Numbered from the stretch's first letter, positions 1-9,253 are shown. The stretch is 58,218 nt of DNA from Flavobacteriaceae bacterium PRS1 (GCA_003709165.1 RDRZ01000011.1:1-58218); one strand, 5' to 3'. Notes: generated by a model not told the origin, from the sequence alone. Numbers and translations are program-made.

Positions 1-636
1 TATTAGACCAAAAATATAATACAAACGGTTTGACACAAATATTGTTAATAGTCCTAATATTGAACTCAAAGGTCCTGTCATAACATCAGCCCCAAGCTTT
101 GCACAATCAATAACATGCATTGTGTGCCGTATTGAAGCTGCTAAAATTTGTGTTTCGTAGCCATAGTTATCATAAATAAGACGGATTTCTCCAATAAGGT
201 TTAAACCATCTGTAGAAATATCGTCCAAACGCCCAATAAAAGGTGATACATAAGTTGCACCAGCTTTTGCTGCAAGCAATGCTTGTCCAGCAGAAAACAC
301 CAAGGTCATATTTATTTTTACACCACGATCCGAAAAATATTTACAAGCCTTTACTCCGTCTTTAATCATTGGTAGTTTCACAACAATCTGCTCGTGTAAT
401 TCTGCTAAAATTTCACCTTCTTTTACCATTCCCTCATAATCTGTTGCAATAACTTCGGCACTAACATCTCCATCAACAATATTACAAATATCTACATAGT
501 GTTTTAAAATATTATCGTGTCCTGAAATACCTTCTTTTGCCATTAACGACGGATTGGTAGTAACGCCATCAAGAACACCAAGGTCTTGCGCTTCTTTTAT
601 TTGATCTAGGTTTGCTGTATCAACAAAAAATTTCAT
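1..636 (-). CDS. Fructose-6-phosphate aldolase / transaldolase, partial at window edge
   Basis: The reverse strand reads from the ATG at 636 and stays open to base 1 (212 codons). The start [17 protein letters not shown] and the later [35 protein letters not shown] and FIGRLDD segments match the small transaldolase/FSA family (about 218 residues), a TIM-barrel enzyme that transfers or cleaves dihydroxyacetone units through a Schiff-base lysine; the VVKLP lysine fits that role. This family acts in the non-oxidative pentose phosphate pathway. The last 15 visible residues, after SSILGLL, do not resemble the usual C-terminus of about HPLTDIGLEKFLADYKK, so the end may be frameshifted or rearranged. 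Family assignment is firm; the choice between transaldolase and F6P aldolase is not. Confidence 0.9.
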   Translation of the reverse strand, partial: MKFFVDTANLDQIKEAQDLGVLDGVTTNPSLMAKEGISGHDNILKHYVDICNIVDGDVSAEVIATDYEGMVKEGEILAELHEQIVVKLPMIKDGVKACKYFSDRGVKINMTLVFSAGQALLAAKAGATYVSPFIGRLDDISTDGLNLIGEIRLIYDNYGYETQILAASIRHTMHVIDCAKLGADVMTGPLSSILGLLTIFVSNRLYYIFGLI

Positions 637-675
637 TTTAAAAAATTTTTTTTTAAAATTCCCTTTAATCCCGTC

Positions 676-689
676 CCGATAATTATCGG
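676..689. repeat. Dispersed palindrome, CCGATAATTATCGG
   Basis: A perfect 14-bp palindrome between the aldolase and the SDR region. It is a variant of the CCGATAGCTATCGG motif that recurs near 23.2, 24.2, 50.6 and 53.8 kb in this window. Function is unknown; it looks like a short genome-wide repeat. Confidence 0.6.
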
Positions 690-935
690 AAGCTATTGGG
701 AGAGAATCCATTTATATTATAGTTGTTTATAAATTTGTCACGAATTTACAACTTTAAGATACTTCAAGTAGTGTTTTTAATTAAAATATATTAACAACTT
801 AAAAAAAGAAATGATTAATTAATCACTGGTAAAATAGTAGTTCCTCATTAGATGAATTAATGATTAACTTCAAAATATCAATTACAAATAGTTTGTGAAA
901 CTTTCTATCAGAAATTTTAATCCTTTTTTTGATAT

Positions 936-1115
936 TCAATCTTCCAAAAAAAAATCTTCATACTCTAAAGTTTCACAAATATTTTCTAAAAAAGCTTTAG
1001 AACATATTTTAATTTCAAATCCTTTATCATAAAAAAAATGAAATGTCTTATATTTAGGTGTACAAAAAACATTAAAATTTTGTGTTTGGCTTATACCAAT
1101 TGCACTATACTTATG
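936..1115 (-). pseudogene. Degenerate small reading frame with no start codon
   Basis: Within the 550-base gap between the aldolase and the SDR, the reverse strand holds a 59-codon open stretch (1115 down to the TGA at 936) with protein-like composition, including FCTPKYKTFHFFYDKGFEIK and ENICETLEYEDFFLED. It has no ATG and is preceded directly by a stop. It looks like the C-terminal remnant of a decayed gene, but the family is not recognised and it could be chance. Nothing else is seen in the gap apart from the palindrome at 676. Confidence 0.3.
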
Positions 1116-1186
1116 CTAATGAGGTGAAGAAAGTGGCATCAAAAAACAAGAAGACAAAATCAATAGAAAGAATAGTGATAAATATC

Positions 1187-1990
1187 TCATAACTTATAAT
1201 GATTAATCAACATTTTTTCAAAAACTTTGTCAGGAAGAATCCGCTTTAAAACAATCGAAAATTTTTGCATAAAAGCTCCAACTTTGTAATGTATTTTTGG
1301 CCGCCTTGTTTCAATTACTTTATAAACCATTTTGGCTATGGCAATAGGGTTGTTTCCTTTATTTACATCTTCATCAATAGCTTTTAAAACGCTTCTATAT
1401 TTTTCTTTATATGGCGAATCTTCTTTTACTGGAGCATGAAAACGCCCAGCAGCAATATTTGTAGCAAAGTCTCCAGGCGCAATGTTTGTCATCTGAATAT
1501 TAAAATCTTTTATTTCCAATCTAAATGTTTCTGTAATAAGTTCTAATGCACCTTTACATGCAGTATAAATACCACGATAAGGCAATCCCATATAACCAGC
1601 GATCGAAGTTATATTAATAATTAATCCGGAATTTTGTTGTCGCATATGTGGCAGTACAGCTTTTATTACGTTAATAGGTCCAAAAAAATTAGTTTCAAAG
1701 TTGCGTTTAATCTCTTCATCAGGAATTTCTTCAATAGGTCCCGTTATTCCTACTCCAGCATTGTTTATAACAACATCAATTCTACCTTCTGCATCTAAAA
1801 CTGTTTGAATACAACTTAAAATACTATCATTTTTAGTAACATCTAAAGCTATTATTGAAAATTTACTACCGCTATAGTTTTGTGGATTTCTACTCGTACC
1901 AAAAACGGTCATTCCCTTTTGTGTAAGATATTCGCCTATGGATTTCCCAATTCCAGAAGAACCTCCAGTAATTAATACAACTTTAGACAT
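1187..1990 (-). CDS. Short-chain dehydrogenase/reductase (SDR family)
   Basis: 267 residues, a normal length for a classical SDR. The N-terminus carries the Rossmann nucleotide motif TGGSSGIG (residues 8-15), followed by NNAG near residue 76, a catalytic Ser in the NITSIAGYMG region and the Tyr-x-x-x-Lys pair in YTACKGA. The PG motif after the active site (NIAPGDF) is present. It is a cytoplasmic NAD(P)(H)-dependent oxidoreductase; the substrate cannot be read from the sequence. It stands alone and is convergent with nothing close by; its start faces the SRP RNA. The ATG at 1990 directly precedes the Rossmann strand, so the start is well supported. Confidence 0.93.
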   Translation of the reverse strand: MSKVVLITGGSSGIGKSIGEYLTQKGMTVFGTSRNPQNYSGSKFSIIALDVTKNDSILSCIQTVLDAEGRIDVVINNAGVGITGPIEEIPDEEIKRNFETNFFGPINVIKAVLPHMRQQNSGLIINITSIAGYMGLPYRGIYTACKGALELITETFRLEIKDFNIQMTNIAPGDFATNIAAGRFHAPVKEDSPYKEKYRSVLKAIDEDVNKGNNPIAIAKMVYKVIETRRPKIHYKVGAFMQKFSIVLKRILPDKVFEKMLINHYKL

Positions 1991-2073
1991 AAATTACTAA
2001 AAATATTAGATTCAAAAATACAATATAAAATAATGCAATTACAAAAACTTAATTGTTTTGAGAAAAGAAAAAT

Positions 2074-2100
2074 GAGATTCTCACATTCGTGGGAATAATC
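2074..2100. repeat. Dispersed hairpin repeat (GATTCYCR..CGTGGGAAT type)
   Basis: The segment GATTCTCACATTCGTGGGAA is an imperfect inverted repeat around a TTCG-like loop. It belongs to the same family as copies at 13.59, 24.29, 27.89, 28.02 and 51.60 kb, all intergenic. Here it lies between the SDR start and the 3' end of the SRP RNA. Confidence 0.5.
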
Positions 2101-2107
2101 AAAAAAA

Positions 2108-2201
2108 GGCAAGCTACCTACATCACACCGCTACGACCATTTACCTTTGCTGCGTTCCCGCTCTGGAGGATTCAACAGGAGCTGGTTGTGTAGGACTTGC
2201 C
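2108..2201 (-). ncRNA. ffs: Signal recognition particle RNA, small bacterial type (4.5S-like)
   Basis: Read on the reverse strand, the transcript opens with GGCAAG and closes with CTTGCC, forming the terminal stem. The apical region CCTCCAGAGCGGGAACGCAG followed by CAAAGGTAA is the conserved SRP domain: a GNAR-type loop (GGAA) with the flanking symmetric and asymmetric internal loops that bind Ffh. About 94 nt fits small SRP RNAs. It works with Ffh and FtsY in co-translational membrane targeting. A consensus promoter lies just upstream. An overlapping 66-codon reading frame here is not a gene. Confidence 0.93.
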
Positions 2202-2206
2202 AACTG

Positions 2207-2236
2207 CAAAGATACAACCTTTTAATAGTTGGACAA
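2207..2236 (-). promoter_or_regulatory. Bacteroidota promoter of the SRP RNA
   Basis: On the reverse strand, TTG (2236-2234), a 19-base spacer and TATCTTTG (2214-2207) match the TTG-N19-TAnnTTTG consensus used by Bacteroidota housekeeping sigma factor. The box ends five bases before the GGCAAG that begins the RNA. Confidence 0.8.
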
Positions 2237-2290
2237 TGATTTTTTAATATCATTATAAATAAATAACTTGCTGCTCCAAATAACAATACT

Positions 2291-3325
2291 ATGTCTGTTT
2301 TTAAGTTTCTTACACTTATCATTTTAAGCATTTCTGTACTCTCTTGCGGAAGTAATTCCGGACAGAAAAAAAATGATTTTTCAATAATTTCTAATATTAA
2401 AGGAAAAACAATAGCTAATAATATAATACTATCACTTTCTATTACAAACCATAAAAGCTATAAAATAGATTCGGTTGTTTATACTTTAAATGGAAAACAT
2501 ATAACAAATAATCAAGACTTAAACACTTTTAAACTTGGGAAACAAACTATAGAAGCTACTGTTTTCTTTGAAGGAAAAAGTCAAAATACCTCACTATCTA
2601 TTACAATTTTAAATAGTAAGCTTCCTAATGTCTATTCGTTTAAAATTATTAACGAATATCCTCATGACATTACATCGTACACACAAGGTTTGGAATTTTT
2701 TAACGGCGAACTTTATGAAAGCACAGGACAAAGAGGCGAATCTAAACTTCGGAAAGTGAATTACAAAACTGGTGAGATTCTAAAAAATATTGATTTGGCA
2801 AAAGAATACTTTGGTGAAGGTCTTACCATTTTAAATAACAATATTTACCAATTAACATGGAAAAGTGGTACTGGTTTTGTTTACGATTTAGAAACGTTCG
2901 ACAAAAAAAGCAGCTTTAAATACGGAAAAAGCAAAGAAGGCTGGGGACTTTGTAATGATGGAACACAACTTTATAAAAGTGATGGTACAGACAAAATTTG
3001 GATTCTTGATGCTGAAACTTTAGCCGAAAAAGATTACATACAAACCTATACTAACAAAGGAAAAATTGTTGGCATGAATGAATTAGAATGGGTAGATGGG
3101 AAAATATATGCGAACAGATACCAACTGGATGGTGTAGCTATTATCAATCCTGAAAATGGAGCCGTTGAAGGTGTTATCGATTTTCGGTCGCTAAAAAAGA
3201 AAGTAACACAACACAAAAAATTAGACGTACTAAACGGCATAGCATATAATATGGAAACTAAAACGCTTTTTGTAACAGGAAAGTATTGGGATAAATTATT
3301 TGAAGTTGAAATAATTGAACAATAA
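2291..3325 (+). CDS. Glutaminyl-peptide cyclotransferase (plant/papaya-type), lipoprotein
   Basis: 344 residues. The N-terminus has a hydrophobic segment ending in LSC (residues 17-19), a type II lipoprotein signal, so the mature protein should be tethered to the envelope outside the cytoplasm. The C-terminal 230 residues match the glutamine cyclotransferase beta-propeller family: YTQGLEFFNGELYESTGQRG, EGLTILNNNIYQLTWKSGTG, GWGLCNDGT and NELEWVDGKIYAN are recognisable blade motifs. The family converts N-terminal Gln of peptides to pyroglutamate and releases ammonia. Residues 25-120 form a less conserved beta-rich region. The next gene starts at once after the stop, suggesting co-transcription. 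Confidence 0.9.
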   Translation: MSVFKFLTLIILSISVLSCGSNSGQKKNDFSIISNIKGKTIANNIILSLSITNHKSYKIDSVVYTLNGKHITNNQDLNTFKLGKQTIEATVFFEGKSQNTSLSITILNSKLPNVYSFKIINEYPHDITSYTQGLEFFNGELYESTGQRGESKLRKVNYKTGEILKNIDLAKEYFGEGLTILNNNIYQLTWKSGTGFVYDLETFDKKSSFKYGKSKEGWGLCNDGTQLYKSDGTDKIWILDAETLAEKDYIQTYTNKGKIVGMNELEWVDGKIYANRYQLDGVAIINPENGAVEGVIDFRSLKKKVTQHKKLDVLNGIAYNMETKTLFVTGKYWDKLFEVEIIEQ

Positions 3326-3329
3326 TTCA

Positions 3330-3719
3330 ATGCAAGTCTTCGAAAAACTTATAACCGTAAGCCAAGATGATTTAGACGAACTAAATCATGTTAATAATGT
3401 ACGTTATGTACAATGGACTCAAGATATAGCAAAGGAACACTGGTTGCAATATGCTACCGAAGAAATTCTAAACGATTTTTTTTGGGTACTTTTAAACCAT
3501 CATATCGAATATAAAAGCTCTGCCATTTTAAACGATATCATTAAACTTAAAACTTATATTGTTAAAGCAGAAGGTGTTACCTCTACTCGTATTGTAGAAA
3601 TGTATCATAACAAAACCAATAAACTTCTGTTAAAATCTAAAACCCATTGGTGTTTAATAAGTTCAAAAACTTTGCGCCCTACACGGATTAATTCAGAAAT
3701 TGCCAACTTATTTAATTAA
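3330..3719 (+). CDS. Acyl-CoA thioesterase, hotdog fold (YbgC/4HBT type)
   Basis: 129 residues from the ATG at 3330. A TTG 15 bases earlier overlaps the preceding stop region and would only add NNNS, so the ATG is preferred. The sequence DELNHVNNVRYVQWTQDIA carries the 4-hydroxybenzoyl-CoA thioesterase signature, and the following WVLLNHHIEYKSSA matches the second strand of the fold. Such proteins hydrolyse short or medium acyl-CoA thioesters in the cytoplasm. It starts 5 bases after the glutaminyl cyclase stop and is probably in the same transcript. Substrate not predictable. Confidence 0.88.
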   Translation: MQVFEKLITVSQDDLDELNHVNNVRYVQWTQDIAKEHWLQYATEEILNDFFWVLLNHHIEYKSSAILNDIIKLKTYIVKAEGVTSTRIVEMYHNKTNKLLLKSKTHWCLISSKTLRPTRINSEIANLFN

Positions 3720-3762
3720 ATAAATTATATACTATTTCATGTTTTCAAAAGTTATACATTTA

Positions 3763-3789
3763 GCCCATAATGGGCATTAAATATTTTTT
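3763..3789 (+). terminator. Weak possible terminator
   Basis: GCCCAT at 3763 and ATGGGC at 3770 form a short stem almost without loop, followed several bases later by a T6 run. It sits after the thioesterase gene and before the lipoprotein gene. The T-run is not immediately adjacent, so support is modest. Confidence 0.35.
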
Positions 3790-3837
3790 ACTCTTAAAAC
3801 TGAAATGATATTTAGTTTGAAAATTTATCTTTACCAA

Positions 3838-5418
3838 ATGAAGCGCTACTTATATTTTACCCTTTGTATTTCAGTTTTAATTTTTTGGAGTTCTTGCAGA
3901 AAAGATTTTGATTTTAGTCCAAGTACTGGAAGCCTACTATTCTCAAAAGATACCGTTTATCTCGATACCGTTTTTACCAACATTGGTTCAAGTACTTACA
4001 ACCTAAAAGTCTATAACCGAAGCAATACAGACATCGTAATTCCAACCTTACGGTTAAGTCAGGGACAAAACTCTTTATATCGCTTAAATGTAGATGGAAG
4101 AACAGGTTCTGGTGCCATTTCGGGTAAGGAATTTGAAAATGTTGAAATTTTAGCAAAGGATAGCATGTTTATTTTTATTGAAACAACTATCGATATTGAA
4201 AATTTAGCCGATTCTCAAACCCAATTTTTATATACAGATGCCATTAAGTTTGATACTGGATCTAACCTTCAAAAAGTTGAATTGGTAACACTTGTAAAAG
4301 ATGCTGTATTTATCTTTCCGCAACGATTTATTGATGGAACTACAGGCGAAACTATTATTGAAACACTCACCTTTGATATAGATGGTGATGGTATAGATGA
4401 TGAAACTACCATACAAGGTCGTTTTTTAACAGATGCTGAACTTACCTTTACTAACGAAAAACCTTATGTAATTTACGGTTATGCTGCTGTAGATGATGGT
4501 AAAACACTAACTATTGATGCTGGCGCAAGAGTTCATTTTCACGCCAATTCTGGCTTACTCATTACAGATGGTGGATCGCTTAAAGTAAATGGTGTGCCAA
4601 GTAACGACCTCGAGCTAATGGAAGGTGAAGTTATTTTTTCTGGCGACCGATTAGAACCTAGTTTTGAAGATGTTCCTGGACAATGGCAAACCATCTGGTT
4701 ATTTAATGGTAGTACAGCAAACGATTTTAATCATACCACAATTAAAAACAGTATCGTTGGCATTTTAAGTGATGGCAACCAAAATGACAACTCAAAGCTA
4801 TTGGTCACAAATACTCAAATTTACAACTCAAGTAATTTTGGGATCTTAGGTCGTGGAACATCCATTAATGGCGAAAATATAGTGATTAATAATAGCGGAC
4901 AATCCTCGTTTGCAGGAACTTATGGTGGAAGATATAACTTTGTACACTGCACATTTGCTAACTATTGGAACAATAGCTTTAGACAGTTTCCTTCGGTTTT
5001 ATTAAACAATTTTATTGTTGACGAAGACAATACCACATTTACAAATCCTTTGGACGAAGCCAATTTTACCAACTGTATAATTTATGGCAATGATAACCCT
5101 GAACTAATTTTAGATAAGGATAACGCTGACACATTTAACTTTAAATTTACAAATTGCCTTATCAGGTTTAATGACCCGAACAATAATTTCACAGGAGATC
5201 AATATGATTTTGGAAATACTGCATTATATGAAAATGTAATTTTTAATAACGACCCTGAATTTTTAGACCCAAATAATAGTATGCTGCAAATCCCAAATGG
5301 CTCTTCTGCTGATGGCCTTGGAATTATCTTCGGAAACTTAAATACAGATATTTTAAATACAACTCGTGGCGCAACTCCAGATCTTGGTGCTTATGAAAGT
5401 GTGGAGTTTGAGGATTAA
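3838..5418 (+). CDS. Lipoprotein with right-handed beta-helix repeats
   Basis: 526 residues from the ATG at 3838. An upstream ATG at 3805 would add 11 residues before a normal signal peptide (MKRYLYFTLCISVLIFWSSC), so the later start is chosen. The Cys after the hydrophobic stretch marks a lipoprotein. Residues about 25-170 resemble an Ig-like/choice-of-anchor beta domain (DTVYLDTVFTNIGSSTYNL), and the second half contains repeated short N-rich strands (NFTNCIIYGN, FKFTNCLIRF, VFNNDPEFLDP) typical of a parallel beta-helix with the choice-of-anchor Q style end (TPDLGAYE). A surface location and polysaccharide- or protein-binding role are inferred only. No enzyme active site is visible. Confidence 0.8.
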   Translation: MKRYLYFTLCISVLIFWSSCRKDFDFSPSTGSLLFSKDTVYLDTVFTNIGSSTYNLKVYNRSNTDIVIPTLRLSQGQNSLYRLNVDGRTGSGAISGKEFENVEILAKDSMFIFIETTIDIENLADSQTQFLYTDAIKFDTGSNLQKVELVTLVKDAVFIFPQRFIDGTTGETIIETLTFDIDGDGIDDETTIQGRFLTDAELTFTNEKPYVIYGYAAVDDGKTLTIDAGARVHFHANSGLLITDGGSLKVNGVPSNDLELMEGEVIFSGDRLEPSFEDVPGQWQTIWLFNGSTANDFNHTTIKNSIVGILSDGNQNDNSKLLVTNTQIYNSSNFGILGRGTSINGENIVINNSGQSSFAGTYGGRYNFVHCTFANYWNNSFRQFPSVLLNNFIVDEDNTTFTNPLDEANFTNCIIYGNDNPELILDKDNADTFNFKFTNCLIRFNDPNNNFTGDQYDFGNTALYENVIFNNDPEFLDPNNSMLQIPNGSSADGLGIIFGNLNTDILNTTRGATPDLGAYESVEFED

Positions 5419-5474
5419 AGTATAGGAGAAATAAACGTACTCCGTTTGTCAATAATTGTAAAATATTTAATTAA

Positions 5475-6045
5475 TTGATTAAATTAATAATATCCATTTT
5501 TGTTTTTTTTGTTCTCATGTAATGTGCAAAAAAATATCAATGTACAAAATCACTTACCACAAATTTCTACCAAAAAATTATTACAAAATAATATAATTTC
5601 CCCTAATTCTCATTACAAGTCACGTTACTATTCAATGTTGCCTTACTTATTCTACAATGGAAAAGGAGATTTTATTAAAATTAAAGGAGATTATTTTAGC
5701 TTAAAACATCCAATTTATGAAGAAGTTAATATTATGATTGGATATTGGGAAGAATTAGGTGAATATAGAAACATTTTACTTGCTGTTGTATGGGTAAAAT
5801 CTAAAACCCAATATGATTTAACTAATTTGGATATAAATGTTGTCTCTAGTAAGCATGGCTTAATGATACCAAAATATAGGCACAGAGATCGTGATTCTAA
5901 CTTTAACAATGAAATAGCTTATACTGTAAAGATTCCTCTAGAATATGAACGTCAAATTATTGATAAAGTGTATGATGATGTTGTAACTATTACAGTAAAT
6001 GGTTATAAATATGAAATGCTTAATCCCGAACTAAAACTTGATTAA
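5475..6045 (+). pseudogene. Small lipoprotein gene with apparent homopolymer frameshift in the signal peptide
   Basis: A mature-protein frame of about 175 residues (CNVQKNINVQNHLPQ onward) runs to the stop at 6045 but has no ATG; its only frame-matched candidate is TTG at 5500. Upstream, frame +1 from TTG at 5475 reads LIKLIISIFVFF, a lipoprotein signal peptide, and would join to FSCNVQ if one T were removed from the T8 run at 5503-5510. So either one extra T has been added (mutation or sequencing error), or expression varies with the run length. No family is recognised for the mature part; it contains IMIGYWEELGEYRN and two beta-rich blocks. It ends 25 bases from the convergent glyA. Confidence 0.55.
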
Positions 6046-6070
6046 AAATATTTTACAACACTAAAATCCT

Positions 6071-7342
6071 TTAAGCAAACAACGGCAAACCTTCCATCAT
6101 AGCATTTACTTTTTCAGCAACAGATTTCAAAACAGATTCATCTTCATAATTATTAATTACCTCATCAATCAAAAAGACAATTTTTTCCATATCGTCTTCT
6201 TTTAACCCTCTGGTTGTAATTGCTGGGGTTCCTACGCGAATGCCTGAAGTTACAAATGGTGATTTATCATCGAAAGGGACCATATTTTTATTTACTGTTA
6301 TATCTGCTTTTACCAAAGCCTGTTCTACTTCTTTGCCAGTTATATTTTTATTACGCAAATCGATAAGCATCATATGATTATCTGTTCCACCAGAAATAAT
6401 ATGATAATCTCTATCTACAAATGCTTTCGCCATAGCTTCTGCATTCTTTTTTATTTGCAATGTGTAATGCAAAAATTCATCAGTCAACGCTTCACCAAAA
6501 GCAATAGCTTTAGCAGCAATAATATGTTCTAATGGTCCGCCTTGATTTCCTGGAAACACGGCAGAATCAAATAAAGAAGACATTTTACGAAGATTTCCAT
6601 TCTTCAATCGTATTCCAAAAGGATTTTCAAAATCTTCTCCCATCATAATCATTCCTCCTCTTGGCCCTCTTAATGTTTTATGTGTTGTAGTGGTTACCAC
6701 GTGACAATGCGGAATTGGGTCGTTTAAAATGCCTTTAGCAATCAAGCCTGCAGGATGCGAAATATCGGCAAATAAAATGGCATCAACACTATCTGCTATC
6801 TCTCTAAAACGTTTAAAATCCATATCGCGGGAATATGCAGAAGCTCCGGCAATAATCAATTTTGGTTGCTCCTTTTTAGCAATTGCTTCCATCTCATCAT
6901 AATTAATAAGACCTGTTTCTTTATCAACTCCATAAAAAAAAGGATTGTATAATTTGCCTGAAAAATTAACTGGAGAACCATGTGTTAAATGCCCTCCATG
7001 TGATAAATCGAAACCAAGAATTTTATCGCCTGGTTTTAAGCATGCTGCAAAAACTGCTGTATTAGCTTGACTTCCGGAATGTGGCTGCACATTAACCCAA
7101 GACGCACCAAATAAAGCCTTCGCTCTATCAATTGCAAGTTGCTCAACTTCATCTACAACTTCACAGCCTCCATAATAACGTTTTCCTGGTAAGCCTTCAG
7201 CATATTTATTGGTTAAAACTGAACCTGCAGCTTCCATAATCTGGTCACTTACAAAATTCTCTGAAGCGATTAATTCTAAACCGTGTAATTGGCGTTCGTT
7301 TTCAGCCTGTATCAATTCAAAAATTTGTTCGTCGCGTTGCAT
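6071..7342 (-). CDS. glyA: Serine hydroxymethyltransferase
   Basis: 423 residues, the usual bacterial length. This PLP enzyme interconverts serine and glycine while loading tetrahydrofolate with a one-carbon unit. Visible signatures are ELIASENF near residue 24, the [17 protein letters not shown] segment, the [16 protein letters not shown] region and the PLP-lysine motif [16 protein letters not shown] near residue 225. The GNQGGPLEH and the C-terminal [14 protein letters not shown] motifs are intact. It is a single gene, divergent from the fumarylacetoacetase gene. The start ATG at 7342 matches family N-termini. Confidence 0.98.
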   Translation of the reverse strand: MQRDEQIFELIQAENERQLHGLELIASENFVSDQIMEAAGSVLTNKYAEGLPGKRYYGGCEVVDEVEQLAIDRAKALFGASWVNVQPHSGSQANTAVFAACLKPGDKILGFDLSHGGHLTHGSPVNFSGKLYNPFFYGVDKETGLINYDEMEAIAKKEQPKLIIAGASAYSRDMDFKRFREIADSVDAILFADISHPAGLIAKGILNDPIPHCHVVTTTTHKTLRGPRGGMIMMGEDFENPFGIRLKNGNLRKMSSLFDSAVFPGNQGGPLEHIIAAKAIAFGEALTDEFLHYTLQIKKNAEAMAKAFVDRDYHIISGGTDNHMMLIDLRNKNITGKEVEQALVKADITVNKNMVPFDDKSPFVTSGIRVGTPAITTRGLKEDDMEKIVFLIDEVINNYEDESVLKSVAEKVNAMMEGLPLFA

Positions 7343-7500
7343 TAATTATTTAAAATTTTAATTCAGCCCAAAAATAATAAATACAATTAGTTTAACACTT
7401 CAAAAAGGATATATTTCCGAATAAATTCTGTGCTTTTTATCAATTTGATAGAATGTTCCTAATTTATATTCAATTAAGTTTCAAAATGAAAAAAATTATG

Positions 7501-7508
7501 TAGGTTTG
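7501..7508 (+). promoter_or_regulatory. Probable -7 box of the fumarylacetoacetase gene
   Basis: TAGGTTTG matches the TAnnTTTG box and lies 35 bases before the ATG at 7544. The upstream -33 region reads TTTC rather than a clear TTG at the expected distance, so this is a moderate call. Confidence 0.5.
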
Positions 7509-7543
7509 AATAGAATTTATTAAAAATCATTAAATTATAAGTT

Positions 7544-8824
7544 ATGCCTTTATCAGCCAACAATCCAGATAGAACTTCGTGGTTACACGTTGATAAAAAT
7601 TCCGATTTTCCAATTCAAAACATTCCTTTTGGTGTGTTTTTAACCAGAGATGATATTATTACCATTGGAACACGAATTGGCGATACAGCAATTGATTTAG
7701 GCGCTTTGCATCAATTAGGATATTTTAAAGACATTCCTCTTACCGACGATATTTTTCTTCAGGATACGTTAAATGATTTCATTGCTGATGGACGTAAAAC
7801 CTGGCGATTAGTACGTAACCGAATTGCTGAAATATTCGACAGCAACAATGATGTTTTAAAAGCCAACAAAAAAAATAAAGAGACTGTACTGTTTCGATTG
7901 GATGAAATTGAAATGCAACTCCCGGTTCAAATTGGTGATTATACCGATTTCTACTCAAGTATAGAACACGCAACTAATGTTGGCACGATGTTTAGAGATC
8001 CAAATAACGCATTACTACCAAACTGGTTACACATTCCTGTTGGTTATCATGGTCGAAGCAGTTCAATTATTCCTTCTGGGATTCCTGTACACAGACCGCA
8101 AGGACAGACGCTTCCTGCTGGAAGTGATACACCAGTTTTTGGTCCTTCAAAACTTGTAGATTTTGAACTGGAAATGGCATTCATAACAACTGATGCTAAC
8201 GATTTGGGTGAATCTATTCCAATTGAAGAAGCTGAAGATTATATTTTCGGATTGGTTTTACTTAATGATTGGTCTGCTCGTGATATTCAAAAATGGGAAT
8301 ATGTCCCTCTTGGTCCATTTTTGGCTAAAAGTTTTGCATCTTCAATTTCGCCTTGGATCGTAACACTTGATGCGCTTGAACCTTTTAGAGTTGAAGGTCC
8401 AAAACCTATAAAACCACAATTGCCTTACTTACAATATAAAGGTAAAAAGAGTTTTGATATTAACCTTGAAGTAGCCATACAACCAAAAGGCACAAAAGAA
8501 ACTGTGGTAAGTAATTCAAACTTTAAATATATGTACTGGAATATGGCACAGCAATTAACGCATCATACCTCTAATGGCTGCCCAGTAAATTCGGGTGATA
8601 TGATGGGAAGCGGCACCATTTCCGGCTCAACTCCAGATTCTTATGGCTCTATGTTAGAACTCACTTGGCGAGGTGAAAACCCTCTTAAAATGAAAGATGG
8701 TACCAAACGCAAATTCATTAATGATAACGATACTGTCATTATGCGTGGTTACTGCGAAAAAAATGGTACACGTATTGGCTTTGGTGAAGTAAAAACAAAA
8801 CTGCTCCCGGTTTATAAGAAGTAA
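7544..8824 (+). CDS. fahA: Fumarylacetoacetase
   Basis: 426 residues, the expected length. The enzyme hydrolyses fumarylacetoacetate to fumarate and acetoacetate, the last step of tyrosine degradation. An N-terminal SH3-like domain (to about residue 120) precedes the catalytic FAH fold. Seen motifs include DFYSSIEHATNVGTMFR, with the metal-binding Asp and the catalytic His region, the LPNWLHIPVGYHGRSSSI segment, FELEMAFI with the metal-ligand glutamates, and LNDWSARDIQKWEYVPLGPF. The NSGDMMGSGTISG motif near the C-terminus completes the active site. No other homogentisate-pathway gene is in the window. Confidence 0.97.
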   Translation: MPLSANNPDRTSWLHVDKNSDFPIQNIPFGVFLTRDDIITIGTRIGDTAIDLGALHQLGYFKDIPLTDDIFLQDTLNDFIADGRKTWRLVRNRIAEIFDSNNDVLKANKKNKETVLFRLDEIEMQLPVQIGDYTDFYSSIEHATNVGTMFRDPNNALLPNWLHIPVGYHGRSSSIIPSGIPVHRPQGQTLPAGSDTPVFGPSKLVDFELEMAFITTDANDLGESIPIEEAEDYIFGLVLLNDWSARDIQKWEYVPLGPFLAKSFASSISPWIVTLDALEPFRVEGPKPIKPQLPYLQYKGKKSFDINLEVAIQPKGTKETVVSNSNFKYMYWNMAQQLTHHTSNGCPVNSGDMMGSGTISGSTPDSYGSMLELTWRGENPLKMKDGTKRKFINDNDTVIMRGYCEKNGTRIGFGEVKTKLLPVYKK

Positions 8825-8868
8825 TTAGTTATTGGTTGGTTATTAGTTATTGGTTATTGGTTATTAAT
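8825..8868. repeat. Short degenerate tandem repeat (TTATTGG / TTATTAG units)
   Basis: Directly after the fumarylacetoacetase stop, units close to GTTATTGGTTATTAG recur about five times. Similar low-complexity stretches lie near 9655 and 22685. Probably slippage-prone intergenic DNA. Confidence 0.6.
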
Positions 8869-8880
8869 TCAGCTAATCTC

Positions 8881-9141
8881 CTATAATGAAACAATAAGAT
8901 AATAAACAATTGCAATTGATAGAAAAATAGAGACTACAAAAATAATAATTTCGTTTCTTACATTTTTCTTGTGTTGTTTTCTAATCTTTTCTATTATCAA
9001 TTCTAATTATTCTGGGTTAACTTTTTTAAATTCTAGTTTTGTTTTTCCGGAATTTTGAAGATATAGGTCAGTACCACCCTTAAAACTGTTTCTTTTTAAA
9101 AAGGCTCTATTTTGTTTTAAACTTAAATTTGCACTAGACAT
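8881..9141 (-). pseudogene. Small membrane protein gene interrupted by one in-frame TAA
   Basis: The reverse strand has an ATG at 9141 and 87 codons to the TAG at 8881, with a single TAA at 9009-9007 (codon 45). The first part begins MSSANLSLKQNRAFLKRN; the second, LELIIEKIRKQHKKN, continues a basic amphipathic stretch and ends in a hydrophobic helix (IIIFVVSIFLSIAIVYYLI). The overall plan (basic N-terminus, then one C-terminal transmembrane helix) resembles a small flavobacterial membrane protein family recalled from memory. The frame is intact on both sides of the stop, which suggests recent nonsense mutation, a sequence error, or readthrough. Confidence 0.6.
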
Positions 9142-9253
9142 GCTTCCTTCGACACCCATAATTCTTATTGTTCTTTATTTATAAGTAGAAATTAAGCGCT
9201 AATTGTTACAAATATTCATTCAGAAATTCTAGTAATCTCATAATTTTCAACCA

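Noticed and set aside
2131-2331. 66-codon minus-strand reading frame over the SRP RNA
   Set aside because: It covers the conserved SRP RNA domain and its promoter; the peptide has no family features.
8825-8868. CRISPR array
   Set aside because: The repeats are short, contiguous and have no spacers; no cas genes are in the window.
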